Of a stretch of 64,000 bases of DNA, positions 44,453-55,917 are shown piece after piece. The stretch comes from Lingula anatina (lineage: Eukaryota > Brachiopoda > Lingulata > Lingulida > Lingulidae). The translations under genes were made by a program, and so were the position numbers. Positions within the stretch are counted from its first letter, which is position 1. Every line of letters begins with the position of its first letter. The notes beneath the pieces were generated by a model. That model made no database searches. It was given only the letters and a program-made list of their open reading frames with translations, and was not told the origin of the DNA. Location of the stretch: assembly GCF_001039355.2 (NCBI RefSeq), contig NW_019775484.1, positions 172,235 to 236,234 on the forward strand, given 5' to 3'.

Positions 44453-45069
44453 TACACAGGTTACAATCACCTTCATGCCTCCGTATACAAGCGTTGCAGT
44501 GATCCACTGAAAAAATGTAACTGTCAGTCTTTTAAGAACTGGTCTTAAAAGAACTGGCCTTTTCTCATTATTTATAAAACATGGCCAATACATCCATTAA
44601 AATGGACGCACTGTTAATAACCTTGATACAGAATTTACTTTATCTTCCGAATTAGGCGTTTTTGTAAATACATATCTTATCAATACTTATAAACTTTTAT
44701 AAAATTATGAGTTGTCAAGTGTAATGAACATTCTTTTAATTTTATACTTGAAATAAATTCATTGTGCTTTTTCAATTTTATCATGTTTGCCATTTATCTG
44801 AGAACTACTGCAGATTAATTTATCTTCGGTCAAAATACATGTAGATAGTATTTCTCAGAGTTGAGCTCAATTTGACTGCGATGCATAGCAGTCCTTACGT
44901 AGATATTTTGTTACATGTACTTAACACATTTGCTTGGTATAGGGCAGGAGTTTTCTGTACACAGGGTACTTTATAATTTGATGTTCGAGCTTAAATCTTG
45001 CAGGGAGCAATGATACCATACACGGGTACTTGTCAGAGGACACAATGAAGCATTATCTACGGGCAAACT

Positions 45070-45090
45070 TCGTTTTATTTTATTATTGTA
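45070..45090 (-). terminator. candidate polyadenylation signal for the cysteine-rich gene
   Basis: Minus strand reads AATAATAAAATAAAACG, with overlapping AATAAA motifs about 280 bases past the stop codon at 45368. Confidence 0.4.
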
Positions 45091-45367
45091 ATGCATATAA
45101 TGATATATGATGACCGCTGAAACTGTTAATCTGACGTGAGTTCATTTACAATCTTGGCGGCGATCTTGCATTCATGTAGTCATTTCATTTTCAGAAGCCC
45201 ATGCAGAAGGTAGATTCCACAAAGTTTATACCGTATAATGAAAAATCTACAGTACCACAATCTCAATAGGAACCGTTTCCAATGTCAGCAATGCCTAGGA
45301 GCCTTTAGATAATAAAAGACCGGGAATTGCCTGGTAAATGTGAGCTTGTTTCAAATAATAATATATG

Positions 45368-46149
45368 TCAACAGCCTGGTTCTTCTTGACACTGGGGTCC
45401 ACAATACACGCTAGGTATACAACAGCGACACGTGTAGTCGTGTACATAGCATGCGTCAGAAGCATGCTTGCAGCAGCCACTGTAGTTGCCACAGCAACCG
45501 CGGTCAGAGCCCCGGATGTTCCATCCCGCAGAATTCGACACAAACCACCAGCCACCCCCGGACTCACAGCCCGACACCCTGAAAGTAGAAAATACACTGA
45601 ACAGTTTATTTGTTCTGGGTACCAATATAAAGATGGCTGTTACGTCTCCGGGTCCCGTCAAGCAACCTGGAAGTCATTCATTTATTTATGTCTTTATTTA
45701 TTTTCATTCATTTATTTGCTATATATATAGGCCCAACGTGCACTCTAAGCCTTTAATAAAGTTACTTATATCATTTTTCCGGAACTTTCCTTGCAGAGAG
45801 GGGCACAATAAACACTGTAAGGGCAGCTATAATATTAAGAAATTTTAATGGACTACGCGTTGTAAATCATGCTAAAGCAAATAAAAATAACTGATAAACA
45901 CCCGACAAATGTTAAAAATATCTTACAATCAGAATATTTTATTCTCAATTGGCTATTTTATAGTCAATACCAAAAATACTGATATACGTACTTGCAGGTA
46001 GTGGAGCCGCATGCTCTTTCTCGAGCAAGACCTTTCATGAGAGAAGACCGTTTGTGGACAGAATGAACTTCGTTCCCTGATCTCTCACTGGTGGCTTCCA
46101 CCAAATACACCACCAGTAACGATGCAGCGACAACTAGTGCAATTTTCAT
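45368..46149 (-). CDS. two-exon gene for a secreted 14-cysteine protein
   Basis: Exon 1 (46149-45992, 158 nt) and exon 2 (45578-45368, 211 nt) join in frame through a donor GTACGT and an acceptor CTACTTTCAG, giving 122 residues; the intron is 413 bp. Residues 1-19 form a clear signal peptide (MKIALVVAASLLVVYLVEA). A short charged propeptide ends at Lys33-Arg34, a likely furin-type site. The rest holds 14 cysteines at 47, 52, 57, 81, 82, 88, 89, 96, 103, 105, 106, 112, 116 and 122, with the last residue a cysteine. The spacing includes CC-x5-CC and C-x-CC. A Gly/Trp/Ser-rich stretch lies at 59-76. The size, prepropeptide layout and even cysteine number fit an antimicrobial, venom-like or structural secreted peptide, but the cysteine pattern matches no family I can name. 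A TATA box lies upstream. Confidence 0.7.
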
Positions 46150-46269
46150 TGCTTTTCAAATTTAATAGCTCTAAATATAGAAAATTAATTATGAATCAAA
46201 ATAACATCTTCAATCGTCTACATACGTATTACTGAGTCTGCAAAACAGTGACAGAGGCAGTACCATCTT

Positions 46270-46283
46270 GACTATATATAACC
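46270..46283 (-). promoter_or_regulatory. TATA box of the cysteine-rich gene
   Basis: Minus strand GGTTATATATAGTC lies about 125 bases before the start codon at 46149, a position that would put transcription start near 46245. A weaker CTATATTTAG element lies closer, about 46170-46180. Confidence 0.45.
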
Positions 46284-46380
46284 AGCATAATCTAAATAAG
46301 TTATAAGATAAAACTTTTCACTTTCTTCACTAAATTAAAGCTATACCCAGCAAACCTTTTGGTCACACCGGGACCTTCCT

Positions 46381-46382
<2 letters not shown>

Positions 46383-46415
<33 letters not shown>
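46383..46415. repeat. (GT)n microsatellite
   Basis: About 16 dinucleotide units, roughly 100 bases upstream of the TATA box of the cysteine-rich gene. Confidence 0.95.
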
Positions 46416-46419
<4 letters not shown>

Positions 46420-46940
46420 AGAAGTTGAAATTAGTGTCTCAGTTTTAGTACTGTCCCCACATGGGTGAATGTCTGTTTCATACCACAAAGTACTCCTAAA
46501 ACAGGTGCAGCTTTGATTTAGTTGATTTAGTGTACTAGTAGACAGTAAAAAGTTAATAGTCTTATAAGTTATCAACAGACTACACAGATGAATTTCCATC
46601 AGAATGATCTAGACAACTGAGGCAAAGATGCTTTCCCAGAAATATCAAACCTTTTGATCGAAATGGAAGCTGTGTTTGTATGCCAGAGCTGTTGAACTTC
46701 CAGCACACTTCGTCAAGACCTAGGATCCAGATACCCTATACTTCTATGGCGAGACTGCGTACCTTATAAATTTGTCTTCGGAGCACTTTCCTTTTAAAGG
46801 TACATTTTCTGCCCACGGCCAGCGCTTTGAATAACAAAATAATAACAGTATTTAAAGAGGTCTAATTATATAGGCTCAAAGAATTATATAAGATAACACT
46901 CTTGTATGACATACTCAGTGGACAACACATAAAGAATGGC

Positions 46941-47196
46941 TTCCCATACCTAGATTGATCTAACAGGATCGATCCATCCCCAAGGGTTTTATGGATAAAC
47001 TGCTTTCAGCTTAAGCGACTTGGATGTCTGGCACGATTACTAAAGATGCTAAACGATAATGAATTACCCCCTGGCAGTTTCAAGAGGCGTGACAGACATC
47101 TAAGCCGCTTAAGTTAATTGCAATTTAGCGAGAATTCCCTTGGAGATAGATCGATCCACAGTTAGTACAATAGAGTCTGGGAATGGTCCCTTAGAC
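46941..47196. mobile_element. palindromic MITE, family A, copy 2
   Basis: Inverted parts AGATTGATCTAACAGGATCG and GGAGATAGATCGATCCACAG, with ends CTTCCCATA and GGGAATGG, match the design of 33249-33452. Its right end, GAGTCTGGGAATGGTCCC, is repeated directly at about 47389-47410. Confidence 0.55.
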
Positions 47197-47895
47197 ACAA
47201 TTTGAAGGAGAAGTAGGTTCTTTTTTTTGATAGTCTACTGTAGAATTGGTACAGGTATGCATTTCCCTTAAATAGCAAAAAAACTCCCCAACTCTCGCCC
47301 AACCCTCGTGGTCACAAGCTCATAACACAGAGGGCAATACAAATCTCGCGGGAGTTGGCATTCCATTTTCTCTACTTCTATGGTACGATAGAGTCTGGGA
47401 ATGGTCCCTAAGTAACAAGTAACGGATGGTTATTTTGCAGAGGTATAATCATGTGACAGTGTACGGACAGTGTATTCTGTCATACAGGGGTCGCTACTAG
47501 GCTTTTTAAACTTGTTGAATCGACCCGGATATTTGAGATAATCAGGCAGACCACGTTCTCTGACTACATACCCATCATATTTGTTTGTGAATCCTATTTT
47601 ACACCATGGACATGTCCATGTCCAAGTTTACACCAAGGTGTTGAGAAGCGTGTATCCCTTCTTTTGTAACAAGCTATATTAGAGACCCCTGTATAATTTC
47701 AGAGGGTGCATTATAACTCTCTACAAGGGTCACAGATAAGATCTGACCACAAAGCGTTCATTTTCCTTTGTGCATTATTTTTGTCTGCATATTTTGGAGG
47801 GTAAATCCCGTTTGTTTTATTTTTATTTCAGCACAAACCCGGTGTTTTTGTGGCGCATTAGCACCCCACCTTTAATGATTACATTTTGATTATAG

Positions 47896-48087
47896 TTATA
47901 TTTTCATTAAATATTTAAACATTGCCGCATAATTCTCATCTTCCTCTGTGTGGAGTATCACGGTGACTCCCATTCTCGTGTAATTATTAAACCGAGCGGA
48001 AAGGTTTTTCATCCCTCCCGTATTATAAAATAATATTTGCATTAATTTATAATGATTTGTTGACATTACTTGGCTCCCATGAAACAC
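47896..48087 (-). CDS. unrecognised 63-codon open frame
   Basis: Starts MFHGSQVMSTNHYKLMQILF and includes GVTVILHTEEDENYAAMFKY. Composition is protein-like, but there is no domain, splice border or neighbour to support it. It could be a pseudo-exon. Confidence 0.15.
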   Translation of the reverse strand: MFHGSQVMSTNHYKLMQILFYNTGGMKNLSARFNNYTRMGVTVILHTEEDENYAAMFKYLMKI

Positions 48088-48817
48088 CTGCTTGTTCTCG
48101 CGTGCACGACTAGAAATCTTTCTTTTCCAGTTTTGGTTGTGATTGAAATATTTTTTATCGAATTGTTAATAAACCAACGAAATATTTACAAGAGCGAGGT
48201 AGCGGTTTGTTTGTTAAATAGGAATGGTCGACGCGCATGAAAATGTCTAGGGAGTTGTTCACAGTGGGCCTAATATCTTTGTTTCCCATCCACTTATTAT
48301 CACAAGTCCTTGCTAACATTTAGCCCCGCAAAAATTAAACCACTTACCTCAACCACAACACGAATATATTTATTTATTTATTTATTATTTTGCAGAAAGT
48401 AGACATTGACAGTAAAATAATCTGTCAATACTCCACCCATAATGGGAAAACATTTATTCGACCTTCTTCCACGCACATACTGAGGTACACGTATACACGT
48501 ATACATTTTTATGGTTGTTCTTATTTTGAAATGACCCATGCGCTACCTCCAGAATAACGTCAAATGTCATATTTCTTTACTTGAATCTGTTTTTAAATTG
48601 GTTTCTTTTACTAAATTCTTCTTTTTACAAAATAGTTTGTAATCTAGAGTATCGTATTAGACATGCTGAAGGGTTCAGAAAGAGAACTAGTCTTGGAAAC
48701 AGGTTGCATGTATTCTCTTGAAATACTTTGTAAGTTAATTGCTGTCCTAACTTCAGATTTGAGCGCCCTCTTTCGGCGTACTCACTGTTTCACAGCGAGA
48801 GAAATCACAGTGCACGA

Positions 48818-49085
48818 TGATTGACGTTTATTTATATAACCTGCCAATCAAGCTGTTATTACTTGACAGCAACTATCAAAACTAACTGAATATGATTGGC
48901 ACCTTGTCAATCAAAGGATATAAAAGTTTGAGCTTTGCATGGTCTGAGAGTAGAGTGTATTGAATGTGATTGACGTTTGTTTATATAACCCGTCAATCAA
49001 GCTGTTATTACTTGACAGCAGCCATCAAAACTTACTGAATATGATTGGCACCTTGTCAATCAAAGGATGTGAATATTGGAATTTT
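48818..49085. promoter_or_regulatory. tandem 148-bp promoter-like repeat
   Basis: A block beginning GATTGACGTTTATTTATATA (48820) recurs at 48968. Each copy carries CAATCAAGCTG, ACTTGACAGC, ATGATTGGCACC and GTCAATCAAAGG. These are inverted CCAAT boxes and TGATTGAC/TTGACAG half-sites such as PBX/MEIS proteins bind. Copy 1 ends in a good TATA box, TATAAAAG (48919-48926); copy 2 does not. No gene start directly downstream was identified. Confidence 0.35.
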
Positions 49086-50144
49086 ACGTGTTCGGGGAGA
49101 AAATTATAGTAATTCTGTTTGAAGTTTGTTTATTAAACATTCATAGTCGTGTGAGCTTGACAGCTTCCATCAAAGTTGAATAAGCCTGTTTGAATTTGAT
49201 TCATACATGTCTATAACAATACATGTCGTAACATTTTGGAGGTAGAGGGCATTTTTTTTATTTGCATCGCGTTAAAAAACGTCGGGTTCTTTATTTCAAC
49301 CGAGAGACTACATAGAATTTAACAAGGTGAAAGAGTTCCAGGTTCTTTCCCAGGCGTTCTTAATTGTACTTAAAATCAGTTGTAATTTTTTTAAAATTAT
49401 TTTATGATGATAAATGACTATACCTGAATTAACGTTGTTGTCGATGTTTGTTGCTCCATAATCCTTTCTTTGGTGCTCCTACGATATCAGAACTTCGTAT
49501 ACGAACTGAACACATCACTTCAATCATACTTATCTTCTTTTAAACCCGATGACTATTTTTGTATCATTTTTAAAAACTAATGATATAAAAAGTAAAACCT
49601 TGTCATTTTTTCCTGAGCTACGGAAAAAAATGCCGAAAGTTGCCAGGTAAAATTAAAAATTACCGGTTTTGTCCGTTCCTTATAAAGGGGTGGGGCAATA
49701 AGTAGCCCGTCGCTGTAAAACTGTTGCTTTTAAATAAACTAAACAAATTAAAATTGAAAACAATTTCATGCAATGCGTTAGCAATCTTTCGAGCTTTATT
49801 CTGCGATATATAGCTAGTACTATCTAAAAACTCCAGATTTCAATAACGCGAGAAAATTAATAAACTAATAGTGGAATAAGTCGGGCTGGTTTAATCAAAG
49901 ACTTAAATTCTCGGTTTAATTTATTTAAGTTGTTTGTTCAATATTTTATACTGTATTTCATCAGATTCATCACCATAAAATATAAGTTGAATGATACGCC
50001 TTATAAGAAAATATTTTATCGAATATTTTTAAATACTTTTTTTATCTCATTAACTTTATTCTATTTTTTAAGTAAACAAAATTAATTCAGTATAAACAAC
50101 ATCATGCCCCCCCTCCTTCGGTTTCTGAAAAAAACACACCAATA

Positions 50145-50260
50145 CTGCCCTCTTGATATTAGAATTTTGACTGACATAGTTCTAAACCGTACCAAATGGC
50201 ACCGTTCACCCTCTAAATTATATTCAGCGGCCCCCGACCCCCACGTCAAGACGATCTACC
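50145..50260. mobile_element. hAT-like MITE fragment, copy 2
   Basis: Contains GTTCTAAACCGTACCAAATG and a CACCGTTCACCCTCTAAA-type phrase as in 43.2 kb. Confidence 0.55.
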
Positions 50261-50997
50261 CATGTGCACGTCAAAATTTCGCCCCAAACGGTTGATTTTT
50301 TCTATGTTTACCAGCTTTTTAAAATTATGCGATTAACGCCATTAGTAGAAACACACAATTTATGGCGACTGACTCATATTTTGCCCTTTTAACAAGGAAA
50401 GCCATCATTACTGTCAAGATATAAAACTCGGGTCGTCAGACAGTTGATGAAGCAGCATGTGGCTAGGGGAGTGCCGTGTGACTGCGCATTGTTGAAAATA
50501 ACAGCGGTAACAAAGTTACGTTCTGCCCATTACATAGACTCTCACTGGGACTCTGTGCTTTTTGAGGTAGAAGCAAACCTTCGCCCGTGAGCAAACCCGT
50601 TTGTTTTCCAGCAGGAAGCAACTCCGCAATTTTGAACATTTAGATGATAGTGATAACAAGATATATCTTACAACCAAAACCTACTGCCGATTCTTAGCAT
50701 TCAGGAGAAATACCATCCCTATATAAAGTTTTATTTTTCATTTATATTAATTGTTTCGTCTCTCATAGTTTTTTTTCTGTATCTTTCTGTGATATTTAAT
50801 AAAATACCTTGAAATACTATCTTGCTTAAGTGTTAAACATTGGTTACGTTGTAACTAAATGTAATAAAACAGGGAATATTTTTTGATAGAGCCATATAAA
50901 GATCAAAAATAAAAAAATAAAATAAAAAATAAAAAATAAAAAGTAAAATACGTGTAGATCTTGATCGTAGATTTAAACAAAGGAAATTTGTACAATA

Positions 50998-51175
50998 GGA
51001 GGGGCGGATCCAGGATTATTTGAAGGGGAGGTCTTCGGATGCGAGGCCGACTCCCCCCCCCCCCTCCCTTGTTGGCGTGGGGTGCGGGGCCCGCTGAAGG
51101 TCCCCGAGAAATTTTGGTATTTTATAGGGCGAACGGTGCCATTTTGGTACGGTTTAGAACTATAATTCAGCTGGT
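50998..51175. mobile_element. hAT-like MITE fragment, copy 3 (inverted)
   Basis: Starts GGAGGGGCGGATCCAGGATT and continues in opposite orientation to the 43.1-43.4 kb fragment, with a C12 run inside. Confidence 0.6.
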
Positions 51176-52202
51176 CAAAATTTTCATTCACACTGTGTTG
51201 GGGTGGGAGTAATTTTCCTGCCCCATGTGTAAACATTAGGACATGGGGGGTATAGGGGCACTGGATTATATTTAAAATTTCACATCACAATTGTTGTGGA
51301 AAAAAATCACATAATTTTATGATTATGATTTCAGCAAACCCGAATCATCTTCCAGGGATGGGGGCACGATTGCTGTGTATCATATAACAATTAGACTGAA
51401 GTGAAAATCGAGGCTCCCGAACGGAAGGTGCTCAACTGTACATTATTATGTAATCCAGGTGAGTATTTTGGTGAGAGGCGTTCAGCAAGGACCAAGGTCA
51501 GTAGAAGATGGAGAGGAAAGCATCCTTGTGTTACATTGCTATAATTTCCACGAGTTGGTCGGAAATCTGGCACTGAAATTGGTATCGAACTGTTGTAAGT
51601 ACTGTATAGATGATGGAAGATAACATTGGTTATTTCACGTTGATGATATTTGCCAAAATGGTGCAACTTGCTAATAAGGCAACATGTCGACATTTTTTTT
51701 CTTGACGTCAACAATATTTTTCCGTAAAAGTCTTGCCGTTTGACGTTTTAACTTGACGTTAAAATATTTCATTTACTGTTCTTATTTTCAGATGGAATGC
51801 GTTTGCCAGTAAACAGGTGGTGAGAGTTGTGCTCCAGCTGTGAACGCGTCTTCCGTCTTGAGCAATGAGAACATTTTGACAGGTAACTACATTTGTAGGT
51901 CTCGATTTTTCTTTAAAATATCCAAAATCCACCTCAGCAAATCCCTATCCGCCCCCGTGTACATGTCGTGACTATGTCGTTCTTTTTTTCTAAGATTTCC
52001 TAAATTTTGTTTTACTACACTCCTGTCATCTGTTTATTTCTAAAATCTCACTGTTGCGATTTTATACGTTATCCGAGCGCCTGTATCTTTTTCTAGCTCC
52101 CTGAAATATAATGAATGTTGTCGCTTTACATTGTGTACACGGTGTAAGAGAATAGAATCGATATTGTTTTAAGGTCCTTGATTACATAGAACGTGTTAGC
52201 TC

Positions 52203-52303
<101 letters not shown>

Positions 52304-52477
52304 ATTATTTAAAAGTTGATCAGTGGTTTGTTGAATATTACTATGGAAATCGGTTACTTTAAAATTCAAAACTGCTCTATTAAACCAACCCATAAACATA
52401 CTTTTGTAAAAGTGTTTTTTTTTTTTTATTTCAGTGACTCAACTGCGCACTAGGAGATTTAATACGTTCTCCATCAA

Positions 52478-52493
52478 TGACGTCAGACACGTG
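52478..52493. promoter_or_regulatory. CRE plus E-box composite site, copy 1
   Basis: TGACGTCA (52478-52485) followed two bases later by CACGTG (52488-52493). Both are palindromic consensus sites (CREB/ATF; bHLH). The same 16 bases are preserved exactly at 56978-56993 within a conserved 40-bp core. They also lie in an open frame, so conservation could be for coding. Confidence 0.4.
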
Positions 52494-52691
52494 TTCCACA
52501 GCGACTGCATCCATGTCAAGATTACATGTCGCATGTCAGAGTTCGTCTGCTAGTAATTTTGCTTGGTTATCATTTAATATGAAGTGTAATGTTTGCTTTG
52601 GGTTGTGATGATCTCCATCGGAAGGTGTATCAAATGATAAGTCAAATGTAAGGAGTATTTTTTCACGAAACGTCTGTTTTAAAAGAGGTTA

Positions 52692-52879
52692 GGGCCGCGT
52701 CCACAACCAGTTGATCCACAGACTAACTAGTTGAAAGCCCCACTTGAAATTAAGTCTGGATTTAATTGCTCACCCGTTGGGACGACACAAGTAGGAGGCG
52801 GGGAATCCATTGTCAAATAAGCGCCATATTTGATCCACGGACTAGATAGAGAGCGGTTCAGCTGGTTGTGAACGCCGTC
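52692..52879. mobile_element. MITE with GGGCCGCGTCCACAACCAG ends
   Basis: The left end GGGCCGCGTCCACAACCAG is mirrored by CTGGTTGTGAACGCC at the right; inner TTGATCCACAGACTA/TGATCCACGGACTAG parts add symmetry. Flanks are TTA and TAA, so the duplication is imperfect. Harbinger-like by end sequence. Confidence 0.55.
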
Positions 52880-53108
52880 TAATTCTTTACTAAGCATCAG
52901 ACCTGTGCGTCGCTGGTTAGCATCTGTACATATACACATATATGTATGTTATCAAGTTGTTGTACAGTACTCTACCCGACCATGGTGTTTTAATGGTAAT
53001 TTGTTAGTGCATTTGGTTTAGGGGGAGGTACACGTCGGGTCTCAAAGCTGAAAACGACTTTTGTTTAAGCCCTCATTTAATATGAATATCGCAAATGCAA
53101 ATGCAAAT

Positions 53109-53110
<2 letters not shown>

Positions 53111-53155
<45 letters not shown>

Positions 53156-53159
53156 CACN
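53111..53159. repeat. poly-A tract ending at a single N
   Basis: About 43 A residues after an (AAATGC)n start, then CCCAC and an N at 53159. The length and join are unreliable. Confidence 0.95.
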
Positions 53160-53382
53160 GTTGAATTTGGATACTCAGTTGAGACAAAAGACACAAGATT
53201 TGGAACTTTGAAGTATTTTGCATGTATAGTAAAAATTCATGTGTATAGCTTCATATTTGTTTTTTTGTTTTTTTCTTTACAAATTGCCTGTGAAAACATT
53301 TCATAGTTATGCTTCTTAACTGGAAATTTTCTTTTTATTCATTGGTCTAAAGTGCTCGTTTTTTTTTTTTTTTTTCTCATAG

Positions 53383-53511
53383 GATGCAGTGGAACCAGAG
53401 TACAACAAAATGGAGAATTTTGAAGACCACAACAAACCGACCAATTTCTCCAACCCAATGTATGACAGTATAACAGGATTAGAACCTGCTAATCCCCCTA
53501 AAAAGGATTAG
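53383..53511 (+). CDS. last exon of an LRP1-like lipoprotein-receptor cytoplasmic tail, prematurely stopped
   Basis: After a long T tract and TCATAG acceptor, a phase-0 frame encodes DAVEPEYNKMENFED, then HNKPTNFSNPMYDSITGLEP and a stop at 53509-53511. KPTNFxNPxY is the second NPxY endocytosis/adaptor motif of LRP1-type receptors (LRP1 has KPTNFTNPVY), and EYNKM adds a tyrosine-based signal. The receptor would sit in the plasma membrane; its ligand-binding and membrane exons lie further upstream, outside what I could identify. The stop comes from an expanded 29-bp repeat. Beyond it, in the same frame, the sequence again reads protein-like (DMTSYTHSNGVADNQ... to TAA at 53671). Confidence 0.6.
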   Translation, partial: DAVEPEYNKMENFEDHNKPTNFSNPMYDSITGLEPANPPKKD

Positions 53512-53561
53512 AACCTGCTAATCCCCCTAATAGGATAAGAACCTGTTAAACCCCGTAAAAA
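53476..53561 (+). repeat. 29-bp repeat expansion at the LRP-like stop codon
   Basis: Three units of 29, 28 and 29 bp (starts 53476, 53505, 53533), each GGATTAGAACCTGCTAATCC or a variant. Units 2 and 3 add 57 bp, a multiple of three, so the downstream frame is kept, but GATTAG in unit 2 is read as a stop. Confidence 0.85.
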
Positions 53562-55110
53562 GGACATGACCAGCTACACTCACTCCAATGGGGTAGCAGA
53601 CAACCAGTCATCAGAGATCACAGTCCATATACCACATAAAGAACTCTGTCCTATAGTAACGGAAAACAATTAAGACACTTGTTTTAGTCACTAATGAGAC
53701 TAAAGATTTTTTGAGCATAGAATTCTTGATGGTCATTTCATAGATGAGGCAAAACTCAGGAGTGTTTGTGCTGATATTGCAGTTTGCAGAAGCTGAAGCC
53801 CTTATGCCTGCACATAAAATACTTTTGCAAAGAACTGTTATACCAATATTTGGTTTGTTTGTTGATGATTTTACAATAGGAAATCAGTTAAAAAAATTAT
53901 AAACCTGTAGGCTGTATGAGTGTATCATGTATGGATTGGAAGACGTAGCCATGAGACTGTATTGTTACATAGTAATTAGCTCATATAACTGGATTCATAG
54001 ACTGAATTTTAAAAAAAAGTGCTTAGGCAAATAAAAGCAACAAAAAGTTTGATGACAAGTATGATCTTATTTAACGGAGAATAATGATATTTTTGTTGTA
54101 TTAAATACTCTAAAATGTGAGGGGAAATGATACAGCTCAGTCAGTGTAACAGTGGAGCTGATATGAAGATTCCAGATGAAAATCCAAAATAGCACTTTGC
54201 AGTTTGTTTTGTAAAACAATTAAAATACATTATCCTAGAAATACATCTGTGTTGGCTTCCTTGATGTACTCAACATCCCAAGAACTTTTGTCTTGATTCA
54301 GAAAAGTGTAGAAGATAAATTTATATTTTACAGTATACAAGACATGTTGATGCTTTTTCCTTTTGGTCTTCATCTGTATGTCATGTGACATTTATATAGA
54401 TGCCTTCAGATGTGAATTTAATTAATATTATATAAATTTAAAAGCTTTCAGAATGCTGGAAGAAAATTTGACCAACACCATCGCAACACATATATATATG
54501 ATTTTTATTTACAGACAGATGTCTGTACATATTGCTGTCACCTGTGTCTGTCGTTGCTGTGCACATTCAGTGTTATAACTATAAGTGGAGAACTATTTGA
54601 CCTTTTGTCTTCAAATTTGGAGAACTGATAAATATTTATAGAATACAGATAAAATTTGAAAATCAACTTGATAGGAACATTTTTGCAAAGGTAAACATTT
54701 TTTTGGTATATTTTATCCACCTTTATAAATGTACATATGAAATGAAAACAGTTTTATCTTTTGTCTTTAAATTTACAGAACTGATGAATATTCATAAAAT
54801 ACAGGTTGAGTTTGAGAATTGGCTTAATTAATTGGATCATTTTCCAAAAGTTATGCTGTTTTTCCCCTTTTTCAGTGAATTATTTTTCATTTGTTTGAGT
54901 AGAAGCTATCGATACTGTAATGTCGTACTTGAGATTTTGATAATTCTATTAGTGTTAGTGCAGTGTTGTTTAAGTATGAAGATATATTAATTTTGATTTT
55001 TAAGCACTTGTAAAAGAGTATTTTTTGGTTTTGAGTCCATGCATGACAATATTATGTACAGTATGTTCTCCATCATTTCACTGTAATAAAGGATGTTTTT
55101 TGACAAAAGA
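53512..55110 (+). other. 3' untranslated region of the LRP-like gene
   Basis: About 1.6 kb of AT-rich sequence without competing genes ends at AATAAA (55085-55090). The first 160 bases (53512-53673) are the former C-terminal coding part. Confidence 0.5.
55085..55090 (+). terminator. polyadenylation signal of the LRP-like gene
   Basis: AATAAA followed by a GT-rich stretch (GTGTTGTTC) about 20 bases on. Confidence 0.5.
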
Positions 55111-55917
55111 CGTGTTGTTCAATTCTTTTTGGTTAGAATATGCACCTTCGAGCGACCATGTAGACTCTAAGACGGATGCCACGATTTAAGCCTTCTTGGA
55201 CTTCTCGCAATTTTTACATGAAAACTGACCTACATGTACCTGTACTTTCTGGAAAACTCTTCAATAAGAAGGAAAGCATATTTTTTCAAAGACTACTGCG
55301 ATCATTCAAAGAATTTCAAGAAAAAGTGTGATGATAGAATCTAGTGATCTGGAGCCATAGATTAGCACAAGGACGAAGAAACCCAATTTTAACTCTAGCA
55401 CCGCATCACGCGAGGAAATCGAAGACTCCGCCTTACCCGAACATTAATGAACCTGGAAATTTGTTGCGCAAGAATTCAAGTTTTTTCGTGTTCATTAATT
55501 AGACTGATTAACCACTGTGGACTTGAGACTATGGAAGGAAAAGTGTTCATGTAAAATTGTTCCAGTTATGTATGTAGAAATACACAATTTACAACAACAA
55601 TGCAATTCAAATAATAAAGGTGTGTTTAATGTCAAGTCTGCATTTGAGATGTAGAAAATATATCACAGTTCTTTCAAAACACAACAATTGTAAACTTTCA
55701 AAACGCTTGATTTTTTTTTTTTTTTTTTTCTTTTTTTTTTTTTTTGAAAAGATTACCAACTCGAATTTATTTTGGACGATAGCAGAGGATGTAGTAAATT
55801 GATTCAAACCTTTCTCAACTTGTTATTTCTTTTATTTCTGTCTGTTCTACTCAGATCTATTCGGGTAAATGGATACAGCTCATGACGTTGCATTTCATTA
55901 CTGAATACCTTCATGTG
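55111..55917. other. intergenic, no gene recognised
   Basis: Contains a long T tract with one C (55711-55745). Open frames crossing it are low-complexity artefacts. Confidence 0.5.

Larger units (their letters stand above)
49086..51190. other. intergenic sequence with two hAT-like MITE fragments
   Basis: Holds MITE fragments at about 50145-50260 and 50998-51175, and AATAAA motifs near 50797 and 50864. No coding exon was recognised. Confidence 0.5.

Noticed and set aside
53061-53306. Open frame with a long lysine run
   Set aside because: Artefact of the poly-A tract and the N at 53159.
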